DNA of 64,000 nucleotides from an uncultured Acinetobacter sp. (GCF_947626835.1 NZ_CANQTS010000012.1:1-64000); one strand, 5' to 3'. Shown: positions 46,232-56,329, counted from the first letter of the stretch. Numbers and translations are program-made. The notes: generated from the sequence alone by a model not told the origin.

Positions 46232-47914
46232 ATGTTAAATACACGTTTTTATAACTCGATACTAGCAGTTTCTATTGCAGCTGCATTAGCTGCATGTGGC
46301 GGTGGGGGTGGAAGTAGTAGCGATGGTGTTAAACCTGTGACTGAAAAAAATGGGCGTGCGGTAGATGGTCCTTTAGCAGGTTCATTGGTGGTTTTTGAAG
46401 ACTGTCAAAATCAAACGACCCAGACCGATGCACAAGGTTACTTTAAATTTCCGCTGGGCTGTAGTTCTAGTAGCATTCGTATTTCAGGTGGTCTAGACAC
46501 AGCCACTAATTTGGCTTTTAGTTCTACTTTAAAAGCACCAAAATCAAGTTCTAATCATGTTATTGTGTCACCAATTACTACATTGATTCAAACTCAAGTT
46601 GAAGCAGGTAAAACAGTGACCGAAGCAAATGCAGAAATTGCGCGAGCTTTAGGTTTACAAGGTACAAATCTGCTCACAGCTGACCCAATGGACAGTCAAG
46701 AGTTGTATACCAAAACAGTGGTGGTACAACAGTTGGTTGAACAAATTAAATCGAGTATTGCACCACTTGGCGCATCTTTATCAGAAGAGGCTTTTACTGC
46801 TGCAATTTTTGCAGCTTTAAGTCAGGCGCTTACAGCAGATACCTCTATTAGTTCTTTACAAGACCCAGCCATCATTCAAGCTACCATTAGCCAAACTTTA
46901 ACTGCAATTGAAGACAACTTGGCACCTGAATACCAAGGTAAACTGGATGAAGTCAGTGCAAACTTAGCTGCACTTGCTACCCCTGCCATTATTGCTAATG
47001 TACAAAGTGTACAAGAGACTTTAGAAAGTCTACCAAGCGACACCTTTAGCGCAGGCGTAGATGCGATTCAAGAATCAACCGCAGCCGATCTGCAAACAGC
47101 CAAAGAGTCTATTGTAACTCATAAATTAGTCAGCACTTTAAGCGCGGCGCTGACACTCCCTGCTGAGCAAGCCAGTAGCACTCTTGCAAATGTAGGCAAT
47201 GCAGCTGCTTCATCAAGCCAAGAAAATCTAACCGATGCCTTAATACAATTGGCTGAAATTGATAGTTCTATTAATGTAGAAGCCTTAGAAGAAAGTTTAA
47301 CGGCAGAGTTTTATGCCGACTATATTAAGTTGGCTAGCTTTAGTATTTTAAATACAAACTACACTTATCAAGAGTTTAATGATTCTTTACAAAGCCCAAT
47401 TGATTTATCTGAGCTCAATGGTTTACTGCTTGGTGTTGAAAGCTACGGCAAATTAACCAATCAAACCTTAGATTTTTCTGCTGGTCTGAATCTCAATACG
47501 CTCAGCAACAAACAAGTCACTATTAGTATTGATCGTTTAAATTTAACCTTTAATGCTGCTGGTGAGCTACAAGCTGCACGCTTACCGAGTGGTGCCAAAC
47601 TCAATTTAAGCTCAACATTAAAATCGGTACCTAATGCTGATATCACCTTAGGTACACCAATTGATGTGTTAAAAAATGGAAAAGTGGCGTTAAATGGTGA
47701 TGTATTGGCTCAAATTGCGCCACAGTTTGCCAATTTAACCAAGTTGCCATTAAAAGGTGAAACAGTACTATTAACAGCTGTATTACAACCTCAGAACAAT
47801 GCCTATGTCGCCAATGATAATGCACAGCAAAAACCTGTGTTAAGCAACAAGTATCAAATTAACGCGCAAAGCTTTGGTTCTGGTATTAGCGCCAAGTTTA
47901 AGATTGCGCCTTAA
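46232..47914 (+). CDS. Gly-rich lipoprotein, paralogue B
   Basis: 560 residues. The lipobox is LAAC (Cys at residue 22), then five Gly and Ser. A beta-sandwich-like part follows (VDGPLAGSLVVFEDC ... TDAQGYFKF ... ISGGLDTATNLAFSS), clearly related to the same part of the gene at 43276. A long helical middle and a beta-like end (VTISIDRLNLTFNAAGEL) also match. AAGGA lies eight bases before ATG 46232. The function is unknown; it is probably surface-exposed or periplasmic. Confidence 0.8.
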   Translation: MLNTRFYNSILAVSIAAALAACGGGGGSSSDGVKPVTEKNGRAVDGPLAGSLVVFEDCQNQTTQTDAQGYFKFPLGCSSSSIRISGGLDTATNLAFSSTLKAPKSSSNHVIVSPITTLIQTQVEAGKTVTEANAEIARALGLQGTNLLTADPMDSQELYTKTVVVQQLVEQIKSSIAPLGASLSEEAFTAAIFAALSQALTADTSISSLQDPAIIQATISQTLTAIEDNLAPEYQGKLDEVSANLAALATPAIIANVQSVQETLESLPSDTFSAGVDAIQESTAADLQTAKESIVTHKLVSTLSAALTLPAEQASSTLANVGNAAASSSQENLTDALIQLAEIDSSINVEALEESLTAEFYADYIKLASFSILNTNYTYQEFNDSLQSPIDLSELNGLLLGVESYGKLTNQTLDFSAGLNLNTLSNKQVTISIDRLNLTFNAAGELQAARLPSGAKLNLSSTLKSVPNADITLGTPIDVLKNGKVALNGDVLAQIAPQFANLTKLPLKGETVLLTAVLQPQNNAYVANDNAQQKPVLSNKYQINAQSFGSGISAKFKIAP

Positions 47915-47936
47915 CATACAGCTAGCTTAAACAAAC

Positions 47937-47975
47937 AGACCAACAGGCTTATGCTAAGCTTGTTGGTCTTTTTAT
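47937..47975 (+). terminator. Long-stem terminator after lipoprotein B
   Basis: AGACCAACAGGCTTA and TAAGCTTGTTGGTCT form a 15-bp stem with one G-U pair, a TGC loop, and a T-rich tail. Confidence 0.92.
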
Positions 47976-47996
47976 TTTTATATTCGCTTCTTGATA

Positions 47997-49070
47997 ATGC
48001 ACCATATTTTAAAAAAATCTGCATACCCATTAACCTTAAAAGCTGGTCCCATTGCCAAAGCGCATATTCTACAACAGGGCTTATGTGCTCAAGACGTTGA
48101 TACTCTTCCCGGTGCAGCAGGTGGTCCTAAAGGCATTGGTATTTTGGGTTTAGAGCAAGCTATTTTTAATGAATTTTTACCACAAGCACCCAAGCGGCGT
48201 ACTTTAATTGGCTCCTCCATTGGGGCTTGGCGTTTTGCTAGTATTACGGCTTGGGGCGCCACACAAGGTTTAAGCCGTTTAGCTGATCTATATACCCACT
48301 TATATTTTGATCAACATATGAAGATGCAAGACATTGCAGCAATTTGTCCAAATATGTTGTTTGAATTGGTGCAAGGTCGTGAACAACAGATGATTGAACA
48401 TCCCGATTATCACCTCACCATTATCTCTGCCAAAGCACGGCATCTGTTTAAAAGTGACCGTGCTGTGCCTTTACTGGCATCTATTGCAGGTATTATTGGA
48501 TGCAATGCTCTATCACGTAAATATAATCGCTTTTTTATGCAACGCGTGATTAGTCAACCCAATCAAGGTCAACTATTTCAAGTCAGTGATGATTTTGTCA
48601 CCCATTATCATGCTCTTGAGCAAGACAATATCTTGCCTTGGCTGATGGCTTCTGCCTCGATTCCGGGGGTCATGCATGCGGTGAAAAACATTCCCAATGC
48701 TCAAGGTAGTTATCGTGATGGGGGTTTAATTGACTACCATATTGATTTACCGTTTAACAGCCAAGGTATTGTGTTGTATCCACATTTTACTGACTCTATT
48801 ACACCAGGATGGTTTGATAAAAGCATAAAACGCCGCGCAAATCCAAACCATCAAGCACGAACTTTGTTAATTTCACCCTCAGCTGAGTATTTAAAACATC
48901 TACCTTTAGGTCGTTTGCCCGATCGTAAAGACTTTGCCTTAAAAGGTTTAGATCAGGCAACCCGAATTAAATATTGGCAACAAAGCGTAAGCGAAAGTCA
49001 GCGTTTAGGCGATGCCTTTTTAGAATTGTTACACAAGCAAAATTTTGCTGAGCATCTACAAGATTTATAG
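47997..49070 (+). CDS. Patatin-like phospholipase
   Basis: 357 residues from ATG 47997; a TTG two codons earlier is less likely. The Gly-rich oxyanion loop PGAAGGPKGIGILGLEQ (about 39-55), the nucleophile GSSIG (about 72-76) and the DGG motif in RDGGLIDY (about 240) are all present, so the lipase should be active. No signal peptide is seen, so it is probably cytosolic. Substrate not known. It ends six bases into a gene on the other strand. Confidence 0.88.
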   Translation: MHHILKKSAYPLTLKAGPIAKAHILQQGLCAQDVDTLPGAAGGPKGIGILGLEQAIFNEFLPQAPKRRTLIGSSIGAWRFASITAWGATQGLSRLADLYTHLYFDQHMKMQDIAAICPNMLFELVQGREQQMIEHPDYHLTIISAKARHLFKSDRAVPLLASIAGIIGCNALSRKYNRFFMQRVISQPNQGQLFQVSDDFVTHYHALEQDNILPWLMASASIPGVMHAVKNIPNAQGSYRDGGLIDYHIDLPFNSQGIVLYPHFTDSITPGWFDKSIKRRANPNHQARTLLISPSAEYLKHLPLGRLPDRKDFALKGLDQATRIKYWQQSVSESQRLGDAFLELLHKQNFAEHLQDL

Positions 49071-49385
49071 AGCTTGTTGTGCTGCTTTGCGTTGTAAAAA
49101 TGCTTTTTCGCGTGCCATTGCATCTGAGTGGTCAAAATTTTTTAAGGTTTCGCTGTGGCTGGCTTGAATAGTTTGCCATTCTTTTTGGCTTAAACGTCGA
49201 TCTTGGTCAGCCTCTTTAATTAATTGCAAGGTCTGTTGATCTTGATTGATAACCGCCATTTTATAAATACGCGCAAGCTCACGCTGTACCTGTAGATTTT
49301 TGCCTAAATCTTGCTGCTGCCATATCCAATAAGCTCCCCCACTGAGCAATACCACCAGCACACATCCAAACCCTATATATTTCAA
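49065..49385 (-). CDS. Small membrane-anchored protein, unknown function
   Basis: 106 residues starting at a TTG (49385), chosen because AAGGGGGG lies five bases upstream. The frame extends to another TTG at 49409. One N-terminal membrane segment (about residues 3-22) precedes a charged, helical domain. Its start and lack of an ATG lower the certainty. It overlaps the end of the patatin gene. Confidence 0.6.
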   Translation of the reverse strand: MKYIGFGCVLVVLLSGGAYWIWQQQDLGKNLQVQRELARIYKMAVINQDQQTLQLIKEADQDRRLSQKEWQTIQASHSETLKNFDHSDAMAREKAFLQRKAAQQAL

Positions 49386-49523
49386 ACTTCCCCCCTTTAC
49401 GACATACAATGTCGTGATCTATGATTTTTTTAAACGATGCCATGCCAAAAGCCAAGCGTTTTAGGCTAATATGAGACTCGCAAAATTCTGCACTTTTCTT
49501 TTTTAAACCTTTAGGTGAATCCA

Positions 49524-50306
49524 ATGAACAATCTGCAATGGCTCGATGAAGTAAAATTTAACGAACACGGTCTTGTACCTGCTATTGCACAGCATCATCA
49601 AAGCGGGCGTGTGATGATGGTGGCTTGGATGAACCGTGAAGCTTTAGCGTTAACAGCTGAGAAAAACCAAGCGGTGTATTTTTCACGTTCGCGTCAAAAA
49701 TTATGGCATAAAGGTGAAGAGTCAGGTCATTTTCAAACCGTACACGAAATCCGTTTAGACTGTGATGCCGATGTAATCGTGTTACAAATTGAGCAACACG
49801 GCGGGATTGCCTGCCATACCGGTCGTGAATCTTGTTTTTATCGTAAACTCACCGCAAATGGTTGGGAAATTGTCGACGCGCAACTTAAAGATCCAAACAC
49901 GATCTACGGTGAAAAATCAAGCAACCCACATACGCTTGCCATGAATGCATCAACGGCTCAAGCAGAACAAGTTGAAGTATTGTCATATTTAGGTCAAATG
50001 ATGGCAGAGCGTAAAGCGGCTGATCCTGATTCATCTTATGTAGCGAAGCTTTATCATAAAGGTTTAAACAAAATCTTAGAAAAGGTTGGTGAAGAAAGTG
50101 TTGAAGCGATTATTGCGGCTAAAGACTTTAAAACAGATGCCACAGAAGATAATAAAAACGATTTAATTTATGAAGTAGCAGATCTTTGGTTCCATACCAT
50201 TGTCATGCTTGGTTACTTTGATCTTGATGTGCAATTGGTGCTGAATGAATTGGCACGTCGTCAAGGTTTATCAGGTTTGGTTGAAAAAGCCAACCGAGAC
50301 CACTAA
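49524..50306 (+). CDS. hisIE: Bifunctional phosphoribosyl-AMP cyclohydrolase / phosphoribosyl-ATP pyrophosphatase
   Basis: 260 residues. The HisI part has [14 protein letters not shown] and the metal-site block DCDADVIVL...[15 protein letters not shown]. The HisE part contains [16 protein letters not shown]. These are steps two and three of histidine synthesis. ATG 49524 is chosen with AGGTG upstream; a GTG at 49515 is alternative. The other his genes are elsewhere. A helicase gene starts three bases after the stop. Confidence 0.95.
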   Translation: MNNLQWLDEVKFNEHGLVPAIAQHHQSGRVMMVAWMNREALALTAEKNQAVYFSRSRQKLWHKGEESGHFQTVHEIRLDCDADVIVLQIEQHGGIACHTGRESCFYRKLTANGWEIVDAQLKDPNTIYGEKSSNPHTLAMNASTAQAEQVEVLSYLGQMMAERKAADPDSSYVAKLYHKGLNKILEKVGEESVEAIIAAKDFKTDATEDNKNDLIYEVADLWFHTIVMLGYFDLDVQLVLNELARRQGLSGLVEKANRDH

Positions 50307-50309
50307 ATT

Positions 50310-51800
50310 TTGTCTGTGTCTGCACATCAGCCCACCCCCGAACAAGCGGTTGCCATTGAACAAGCCTGCCAAGGCAACTCTTTAAAAGTTGTGGCTTATG
50401 CCGGCACAGGTAAAACCACCACCTTACAAATGATGAGTGCTGCCATGCCCAAACGGCGTGGTATGTACTTGGCATTTAACAAAGCCATTGCCACCGAAGC
50501 GCAAAGCAAATTTGGCAGTAACGTGGATTGTCGTACCTTTCACTCACTTGCTTATCGCAATGTGGCACGCGGCATTACCAACAAACTGCGATTACCACGG
50601 TTAAGTCCAAGCTTTTTAGCCAAAGAGTACCACTTAACCCCCATTACCTTACGCCGCCTCATGGGTGGACGTTATGAAAAATACGTCCTTATGCCCTCGC
50701 GCTTGGCAAGCTTAGTGGCGGATGCCGTTGGCTTTTTTTGCTCAACGAGTTCGCAATATCCTGCACCCAGACATTTACAAGCCCCAAGCTGGTTACACCC
50801 CGATGATATCGAAAGCTTACAACAGCATTTGTATCCTGCGCTTGAACGACGTTGGTTAGAGTCGATTGATCCTCATCATCAAGCTGGTATTGGGCATGAC
50901 ATTTATTTAAAACTGTGGGCACTGTCTGAACCAAATATTCCTGCCGACTATATTTTGTTTGATGAAGCCCAAGATGCCGACCCTTTAATGCTTGGGATTT
51001 TGCTACGTCAACAACGCTCACAAGTGATTTATGTTGGCGATGCACATCAGCAAATTTATGCATGGCGTGGTGCTATCAATGCCATGCAAAAACTGCCTTT
51101 GCCTGAATCACGTTTGACCACATCGTTTCGTTTTGGTCCCGACATTGCAGCCAATGCCAATGCTATTTTAAGTGCTTTACATGAAACCGTACCTCTATTG
51201 GGTTACCAAGCGCTTGATTCAAAATTAATTCGTACACAACATCATGGTACACGTGATGCGATTTTATGCCGCACCAACGCCCGCGCTATGGAATTGTTAC
51301 TGGCAGGTTTAGTCAAAGGCGATAAAGTCAGTCTACAAGCTGACCATGTTAAATTGGCGCGCTTTGTCGATGCAGCGAGTTTACTCAAACAAGGCCGCCG
51401 CCCCAATGATGTGCCTGAACTGGCTTGGTTTAATTCATGGCATGACGTGCATGAATATTGTGAAACCAATGAAGGCAGTGACATAAAACCTTTGGTCAAA
51501 TTGGTGGATGATCACGGCACCGATGCACTTAAACGCGCTTTAGTCAAAATCACCCCGATTGCCCAAGCCGACTATATTATTTCCACGGCGCATAAAGCCA
51601 AAGGCTTAGAATGGAATCGGGTACACATTGAAGATGACTACCAATTTAAGCTCAATCAAAATGATTATAAAATAACTGATGAAGAGTTACGTTTACTGTA
51701 TGTTGCGTGTACTCGTGCTAAAGTCAGTCTAAATATTCACCATATTTATGACTTGATGCAATTACTCAACAAGAAAATGCCAGCATCAATGCGTAGATAA
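50310..51800 (+). CDS. UvrD-family (superfamily 1A) helicase-like protein
   Basis: 496 residues, short for the family. Motif I AYAGTGKTTTL (about residues 29-39), motif II LFDEAQDADP, motif III VGDAHQQIYAWRGA, motif IV TTSFRFG, motif V STAHKAKGLEWN and motif VI LLYVACTRAK are all seen, so it should hydrolyse ATP. It resembles FBH1-like or small UvrD-like helicases. The start is TTG 50310 or GTG 50316. The gene is three bases after hisIE and 20 before an AAA ATPase. Confidence 0.85.
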   Translation: MSVSAHQPTPEQAVAIEQACQGNSLKVVAYAGTGKTTTLQMMSAAMPKRRGMYLAFNKAIATEAQSKFGSNVDCRTFHSLAYRNVARGITNKLRLPRLSPSFLAKEYHLTPITLRRLMGGRYEKYVLMPSRLASLVADAVGFFCSTSSQYPAPRHLQAPSWLHPDDIESLQQHLYPALERRWLESIDPHHQAGIGHDIYLKLWALSEPNIPADYILFDEAQDADPLMLGILLRQQRSQVIYVGDAHQQIYAWRGAINAMQKLPLPESRLTTSFRFGPDIAANANAILSALHETVPLLGYQALDSKLIRTQHHGTRDAILCRTNARAMELLLAGLVKGDKVSLQADHVKLARFVDAASLLKQGRRPNDVPELAWFNSWHDVHEYCETNEGSDIKPLVKLVDDHGTDALKRALVKITPIAQADYIISTAHKAKGLEWNRVHIEDDYQFKLNQNDYKITDEELRLLYVACTRAKVSLNIHHIYDLMQLLNKKMPASMRR

Positions 51801-51820
51801 ATACATCATTTAGGTGCTCA

Positions 51821-53146
51821 ATGAAGCTCTCTACGTTTATATTAAAAAATACCGCTCCATTTGTTCGACTCAAACTCAATATTCCAAGCCACAAGCATAT
51901 GACTGTCATTGCCGGCGAACAAGGTTCAGGCAAAAGCAGCTTATTAAAACATCTGTATCATAGCCTGACATGGTTTCAAGCCCGCTCACGTGATTTACGT
52001 AGCTCAGGCGTGGTCATGAGCGAACAAGACATGTTAGAACAAAAGCAAACCGCGGAGCTAACAGTGAGCGTGCAGATCAGTGATGCATTACAACAATTTA
52101 TACATACACAAAATACAGAACCTCGCCCTAATCTTTATACATGGCAGCTCAAAAAATCAAATCTGAGTGCAGTGGAAACAGCTGAGTTAGAGCATTTAGC
52201 CAAAATGTATAAACGTGCCAATCATCACGACCCTGATTATGGTTTACCTTTGCTGGCTTATTATCCAGCAGAGCGTTTTATTCATGAGGTCAGTTTACTG
52301 AGTAAAAATAATCCGCTGGTTTTACAAGCGCAGTATGCCTATGATTTGGTGAGTATCCCTTACACCACGTTTAGTCGTTTTTTTGAATGGCTGCGTGAAA
52401 TTCATGATGTTGAAAATGCCCAAGCTGCTACCTATTTAGCCCGTTTACAACAGCTTGAGCTGACCGATGTGCAACAGCACTTGACTACTCAACCACCACG
52501 TCCTCATTTAACAGCACTTAAAACTGCCCTACACACCGTGTTGCCTGAAATTGAAGATTTGTTTTTAGACTATCAACCTAAAATTCAACTTAAAGTCAAA
52601 ATCAATGGCGAGGTCTTGCTGTATCAACAACTGGCCAGCAGTTTAAAAATTTGGATTGCTTTAATTGGCGATGTGGTACGCCGTTTATGCGTATTAAATC
52701 CCACTCAGTTACAACCGTGTTTAGCAGGGGATGGTATGTTACTGATTGATCAAATTGAACAGCAACTGGATGAGTCACATATCAGTACATTGTTACCACG
52801 TCTACAACAGGCTTTTCCAAAGCTACAGATCATTGTAACCACATCTAATCCTGAATTACTCAATCTGCAACCTGAATATCACTGCTTAAAATTGCATGCA
52901 GGCAAATTACAGCCCTTAATTACGCAAATTATGATTTTTAATGAAACTTACCGTAATTTGTACACCCCATGTCTTGAACTCACAGAAACTACAACACCTG
53001 TTGAGATGCTCACCCTGCCTGAACAGCCTTATGATGAGTTACTGACCCAGATTCAGCAACAATTCAATCTAGAACAACAACAGCAATTGATTTTGGATTT
53101 ACAGAATTTACACGCCCAGCAGTTGCATAGTAAAACTCTTGAATAA
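51821..53146 (+). CDS. AAA family ATPase, unknown function
   Basis: 441 residues. Walker A is GEQGSGKSS (residues 32-40), and a YYPAERF block typical of AAA_21/OLD-like ATPases follows. The Walker B is LLIDQIEQQLD at residues 307-317, where Gln311 stands in place of the catalytic Glu usually seen after the Asp. No TOPRIM or nuclease domain is seen. The C-terminal tail is Gln-rich. The protein may bind but hydrolyse ATP poorly. It follows a UvrD-like helicase. Confidence 0.8.
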   Translation: MKLSTFILKNTAPFVRLKLNIPSHKHMTVIAGEQGSGKSSLLKHLYHSLTWFQARSRDLRSSGVVMSEQDMLEQKQTAELTVSVQISDALQQFIHTQNTEPRPNLYTWQLKKSNLSAVETAELEHLAKMYKRANHHDPDYGLPLLAYYPAERFIHEVSLLSKNNPLVLQAQYAYDLVSIPYTTFSRFFEWLREIHDVENAQAATYLARLQQLELTDVQQHLTTQPPRPHLTALKTALHTVLPEIEDLFLDYQPKIQLKVKINGEVLLYQQLASSLKIWIALIGDVVRRLCVLNPTQLQPCLAGDGMLLIDQIEQQLDESHISTLLPRLQQAFPKLQIIVTTSNPELLNLQPEYHCLKLHAGKLQPLITQIMIFNETYRNLYTPCLELTETTTPVEMLTLPEQPYDELLTQIQQQFNLEQQQQLILDLQNLHAQQLHSKTLE

Positions 53147-53488
53147 GCCCTGTCATGCAAGGCTGTGCTTGATCAAGCAATACCAGAGTATGCTGCTTTG
53201 AGCCTAGTTGACATAGGTTAAACTCAGCAGGTTTTATGTTTTTTTGGTGTCTGCGCAAAAGTGTTTGAAGTTGTGTTGTTCGTGTAATAAGATCAAATAA
53301 AATCAACACTTTTATAGTAAAATCCGATTTTAATGTCGTTTTTTTCATCAAGTTGCGCAACACAACTTGTTAGTGACACCTGTAAACACCTTTGGTTTTC
53401 AAGCTTGAGCCTTTTTTGGATCACTCTTTGTGGTCCTGTAAGTTTGAAAAAATAAGATTCACCCTTAGGTTTTTAACCTATCACGACA
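53147..53488. other. 342-base gap before the Mrp operon
   Basis: No coding frame that I accept. It contains a CCTA/TAGG short hairpin at about 53199-53213, a possible promoter (TTGTTC with TAAAAT 16 bases later), and the hairpin at 53466-53480 directly upstream of the mrpA start. No ribosome-site consensus precedes the mrpA ATG. Confidence 0.5.
53466..53480 (+). promoter_or_regulatory. Hairpin at the mrpA translation start
   Basis: TAGGTT and AACCTA pair around TTT, eight bases before the mrpA ATG at 53489. The AGG of the 5' arm is the only purine-rich stretch near the start, so translation could be controlled by this fold. Confidence 0.4.
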
Positions 53489-56329
53489 ATGGATATCAGT
53501 GTGCTACCGATTATTATCTTATTACCGCTAGTACTAGGCACCACCCTTGTCTCGTGGCTGAAGCAATTTTCGCGCGGGGTAACAGCTTTAGCGGCTATTG
53601 GCATCAGTTTAAGCAGTTTGGTTTTACTGCTTTTACATGCCCCTGATGTACTCAATGGTCAGGTCATTCAACAAACATGGCGTTGGCTACCTGAATTAGG
53701 CCTAAATCTAAGCTTTAGGCTTGACGCTTTGGGGTTGCTCTTTGCGCTGCTCATTAGCGGCATTGGGACATTAATTTTTATTTATGCCTATTACTATTTA
53801 GGCCCCAAAAATTCGCTCAGTAAGCTCTACATGCTTTTAATGCTGTTTATGGCAGCCATGCTTGGGATTGCGCTGTCTAATAACTTGATTTTACTGCTGA
53901 CCTTTTGGGAGCTAACCAGTATTTCATCATTTTTATTGGTGGGTTATTGGAGCAATTACGATGCTGCACAACGCGGCTCGCGTATGGCACTCACCATTAC
54001 CGGTATGGGCGGTCTGGGTCTGCTGGGTGGTTTTATTTTACTGGGACAAATCACCGGCACCTATGAGATTGATCAGATTTTAACAATGACGGATCAGATC
54101 CAAAGTCATGCGTTATTTGTGCCTATGTTGTTATTGGTACTCTTGGGTGCTTTTACCAAAAGTGCGCAATTTCCTTTTCACTTTTGGCTGCCCAATGCCA
54201 TGGCGGCACCAACACCAGTGTCGGCCTATTTGCATTCTGCCACCATGGTGAAAGCCGGTATTTTTTTAGTGGCGCGTTTATTGCCAATTTTTGCCGGCGC
54301 TGCGTTATTTCATAATATTGTGACCTTTGTGGGTTTGTTGACCTTATGTATGGCTGCATTTTTTGCCATTTTTAAGGAAGATTTAAAAGGCTTGTTGGCT
54401 TATTCCACCATCAGTCATTTAGGTTTAATTATGTGTTTATTGGGCATTGGTTCACCACTTGCGGTAGCCGCTGCCATGTTCCACATTATTAACCATGCCA
54501 CGTTTAAAGCGGCGCTGTTTATGATTGCTGGCATTATTGACCATGAATCTGGCACCCGTGATTTACGTAAGTTATCCGGTCTATGGCAACTGTTGCCATT
54601 TACCGCCACACTGACCATGATTACTGCCGCGTCTATGGCGGGTGTGCCACTGACCAATGGCTTCTTATCTAAAGAGATGTTCTTTACCGAACTTTTGGCT
54701 AACTTAACTGGACCACTGATGATTGCTTCGGCAGTGGTGGCAACTTTAGCCGGTATTTTTGCCGTGGCCTATTCAACACGTTTGGTACATGGGGTATTTT
54801 TTGATGGCCCTCTTGGTAAAAACGTACCCAATAAAGACGCGCATGAACCACCTTTTGGTATGCGTGCACCGGCCACGTTACTTGCTATTTTATGTATTTT
54901 AGTCGGAATTTTACCGAGTTTATTGCTTGAACATATCGTCAATGCCACGACCCGTGCCAGTACGCAAAACTTCGCTTTTGAAGGCACTCATCTTGCTATT
55001 TGGCATGGTATTAATACACCGCTATTGATGAGTGTGATTGCCCTAGTGGGTGGTTTACTGTTTTATTTTGCTTTGGCAAAAGGTGGACGTTTGCGTGACA
55101 TCGACCTTGATCCACGCTTAGGTAAACTGCAAGGCAAATTACTCTTTGAAGATGCGCTTAAACATTTATTGCAATGGGCACGTAAGCTCAAAGTCCATAC
55201 TGAAACCGGTTCACTACAAAGCTATTTGTTTTACATCATTGTGTTCACCTTGGTGTTGGTGGCCATGCCATTGTTATTCCAAGACTTAACCACAGGCACG
55301 CGCATCTTAACCCCGGCACCTATCTTAGCCATTGTGTTATGGCTGTTATTGTTCTCAGCCTGTTGGATGATGTTGTGGTTCCACCATGAACGTATCAAAG
55401 CTGTCTTGATTAGTGGTGCAGTGGGCTTAGTGGTCACCATGATGTTTGTGGCGTTGTCGGCACCCGATTTGGCTTTAACCCAAATTACGGTAGATGTGGT
55501 CACCACGGTGTTGTTGCTGATGAGCTTATCTTTATTACCGCAACTTACGCCTTATGAATCGAGTCGTTCACGCCGTTGGCGGGATGCTTTAATTGCCATT
55601 GGTGGCGGTTTGTCGATTGGTTGGATTGCTTGGCTGATTATGACCCGTGATCACAACTCGATTTCGTGGTTCTTTATGCAACAATCGATTCCACTGGGTG
55701 GCGGCACCAACGTGGTGAACGTGATTTTAGTAGATTTCCGTGGCTTTGATACCTTTGGTGAAATCACCGTGCTTGGCATCGCGGCAATTGGTGCGTTATG
55801 TATGATGGATGGTATGCGTGCGCATGGCACCACCATTACCCAAGGCCTAACTTATCGCTTTAACCCATCGCCTTTAATGCTACGTATGACTGCGTCTTGG
55901 ATTTTACCATTGGCCTTAGTAGTCAGCGTGTATATCTTCTTACGTGGTCATAACTTACCAGGGGGTGGTTTTATTGCAGGTTTGGTCACGGCTATGGCCC
56001 TGGTCATTCAATATATTGCTTTAGGTCAAGATCGTGCCGAACAAATGCTCAATGCCCAATCTGGACGTTTATATGAAGTATGGATTGGTGCAGGTTTAGT
56101 GATTGCGGGACTGTCAGGTATTGGGTCATGGTTCTGGGGTCGTCCATTCTTAACAAGTGCACACATTTATGTATCGCCTCCGGTGTTAGGCGAGATGCAT
56201 TTGGCCTCAGCAGCCCTGTTTGATTTAGGGGTGTATATCACGGTGGTAGGTGCAACGATGTTACTGATCTCGGTGCTGGGTGATTCACGTCATTCAAGCA
56301 TGTCGGGTCCTGTACCTAAGGGGAAATAA
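53489..56329 (+). CDS. mrpA: Mrp Na+/H+ antiporter subunit A, fused to subunit B
   Basis: 946 residues. The N-terminal part is the proton-pumping NuoL-like domain, with about 20 membrane helices (FWELTSISSFLLVGYW and the KSAQFPFHFWLPNAM block). The C-terminal 150 residues (GFDTFGEITVLGIAA ... GGGFIAGLVTAMALV) are MrpB, so A and B are one chain. The whole six-gene operon mrpACDEFG follows without a gap. Confidence 0.96.
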   Translation: MDISVLPIIILLPLVLGTTLVSWLKQFSRGVTALAAIGISLSSLVLLLLHAPDVLNGQVIQQTWRWLPELGLNLSFRLDALGLLFALLISGIGTLIFIYAYYYLGPKNSLSKLYMLLMLFMAAMLGIALSNNLILLLTFWELTSISSFLLVGYWSNYDAAQRGSRMALTITGMGGLGLLGGFILLGQITGTYEIDQILTMTDQIQSHALFVPMLLLVLLGAFTKSAQFPFHFWLPNAMAAPTPVSAYLHSATMVKAGIFLVARLLPIFAGAALFHNIVTFVGLLTLCMAAFFAIFKEDLKGLLAYSTISHLGLIMCLLGIGSPLAVAAAMFHIINHATFKAALFMIAGIIDHESGTRDLRKLSGLWQLLPFTATLTMITAASMAGVPLTNGFLSKEMFFTELLANLTGPLMIASAVVATLAGIFAVAYSTRLVHGVFFDGPLGKNVPNKDAHEPPFGMRAPATLLAILCILVGILPSLLLEHIVNATTRASTQNFAFEGTHLAIWHGINTPLLMSVIALVGGLLFYFALAKGGRLRDIDLDPRLGKLQGKLLFEDALKHLLQWARKLKVHTETGSLQSYLFYIIVFTLVLVAMPLLFQDLTTGTRILTPAPILAIVLWLLLFSACWMMLWFHHERIKAVLISGAVGLVVTMMFVALSAPDLALTQITVDVVTTVLLLMSLSLLPQLTPYESSRSRRWRDALIAIGGGLSIGWIAWLIMTRDHNSISWFFMQQSIPLGGGTNVVNVILVDFRGFDTFGEITVLGIAAIGALCMMDGMRAHGTTITQGLTYRFNPSPLMLRMTASWILPLALVVSVYIFLRGHNLPGGGFIAGLVTAMALVIQYIALGQDRAEQMLNAQSGRLYEVWIGAGLVIAGLSGIGSWFWGRPFLTSAHIYVSPPVLGEMHLASAALFDLGVYITVVGATMLLISVLGDSRHSSMSGPVPKGK

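Noticed and set aside
50310..53146. Gabija-type defence pair
   Set aside because: The ATPase lacks a TOPRIM domain and the gene order differs, so only the broad resemblance is noted.
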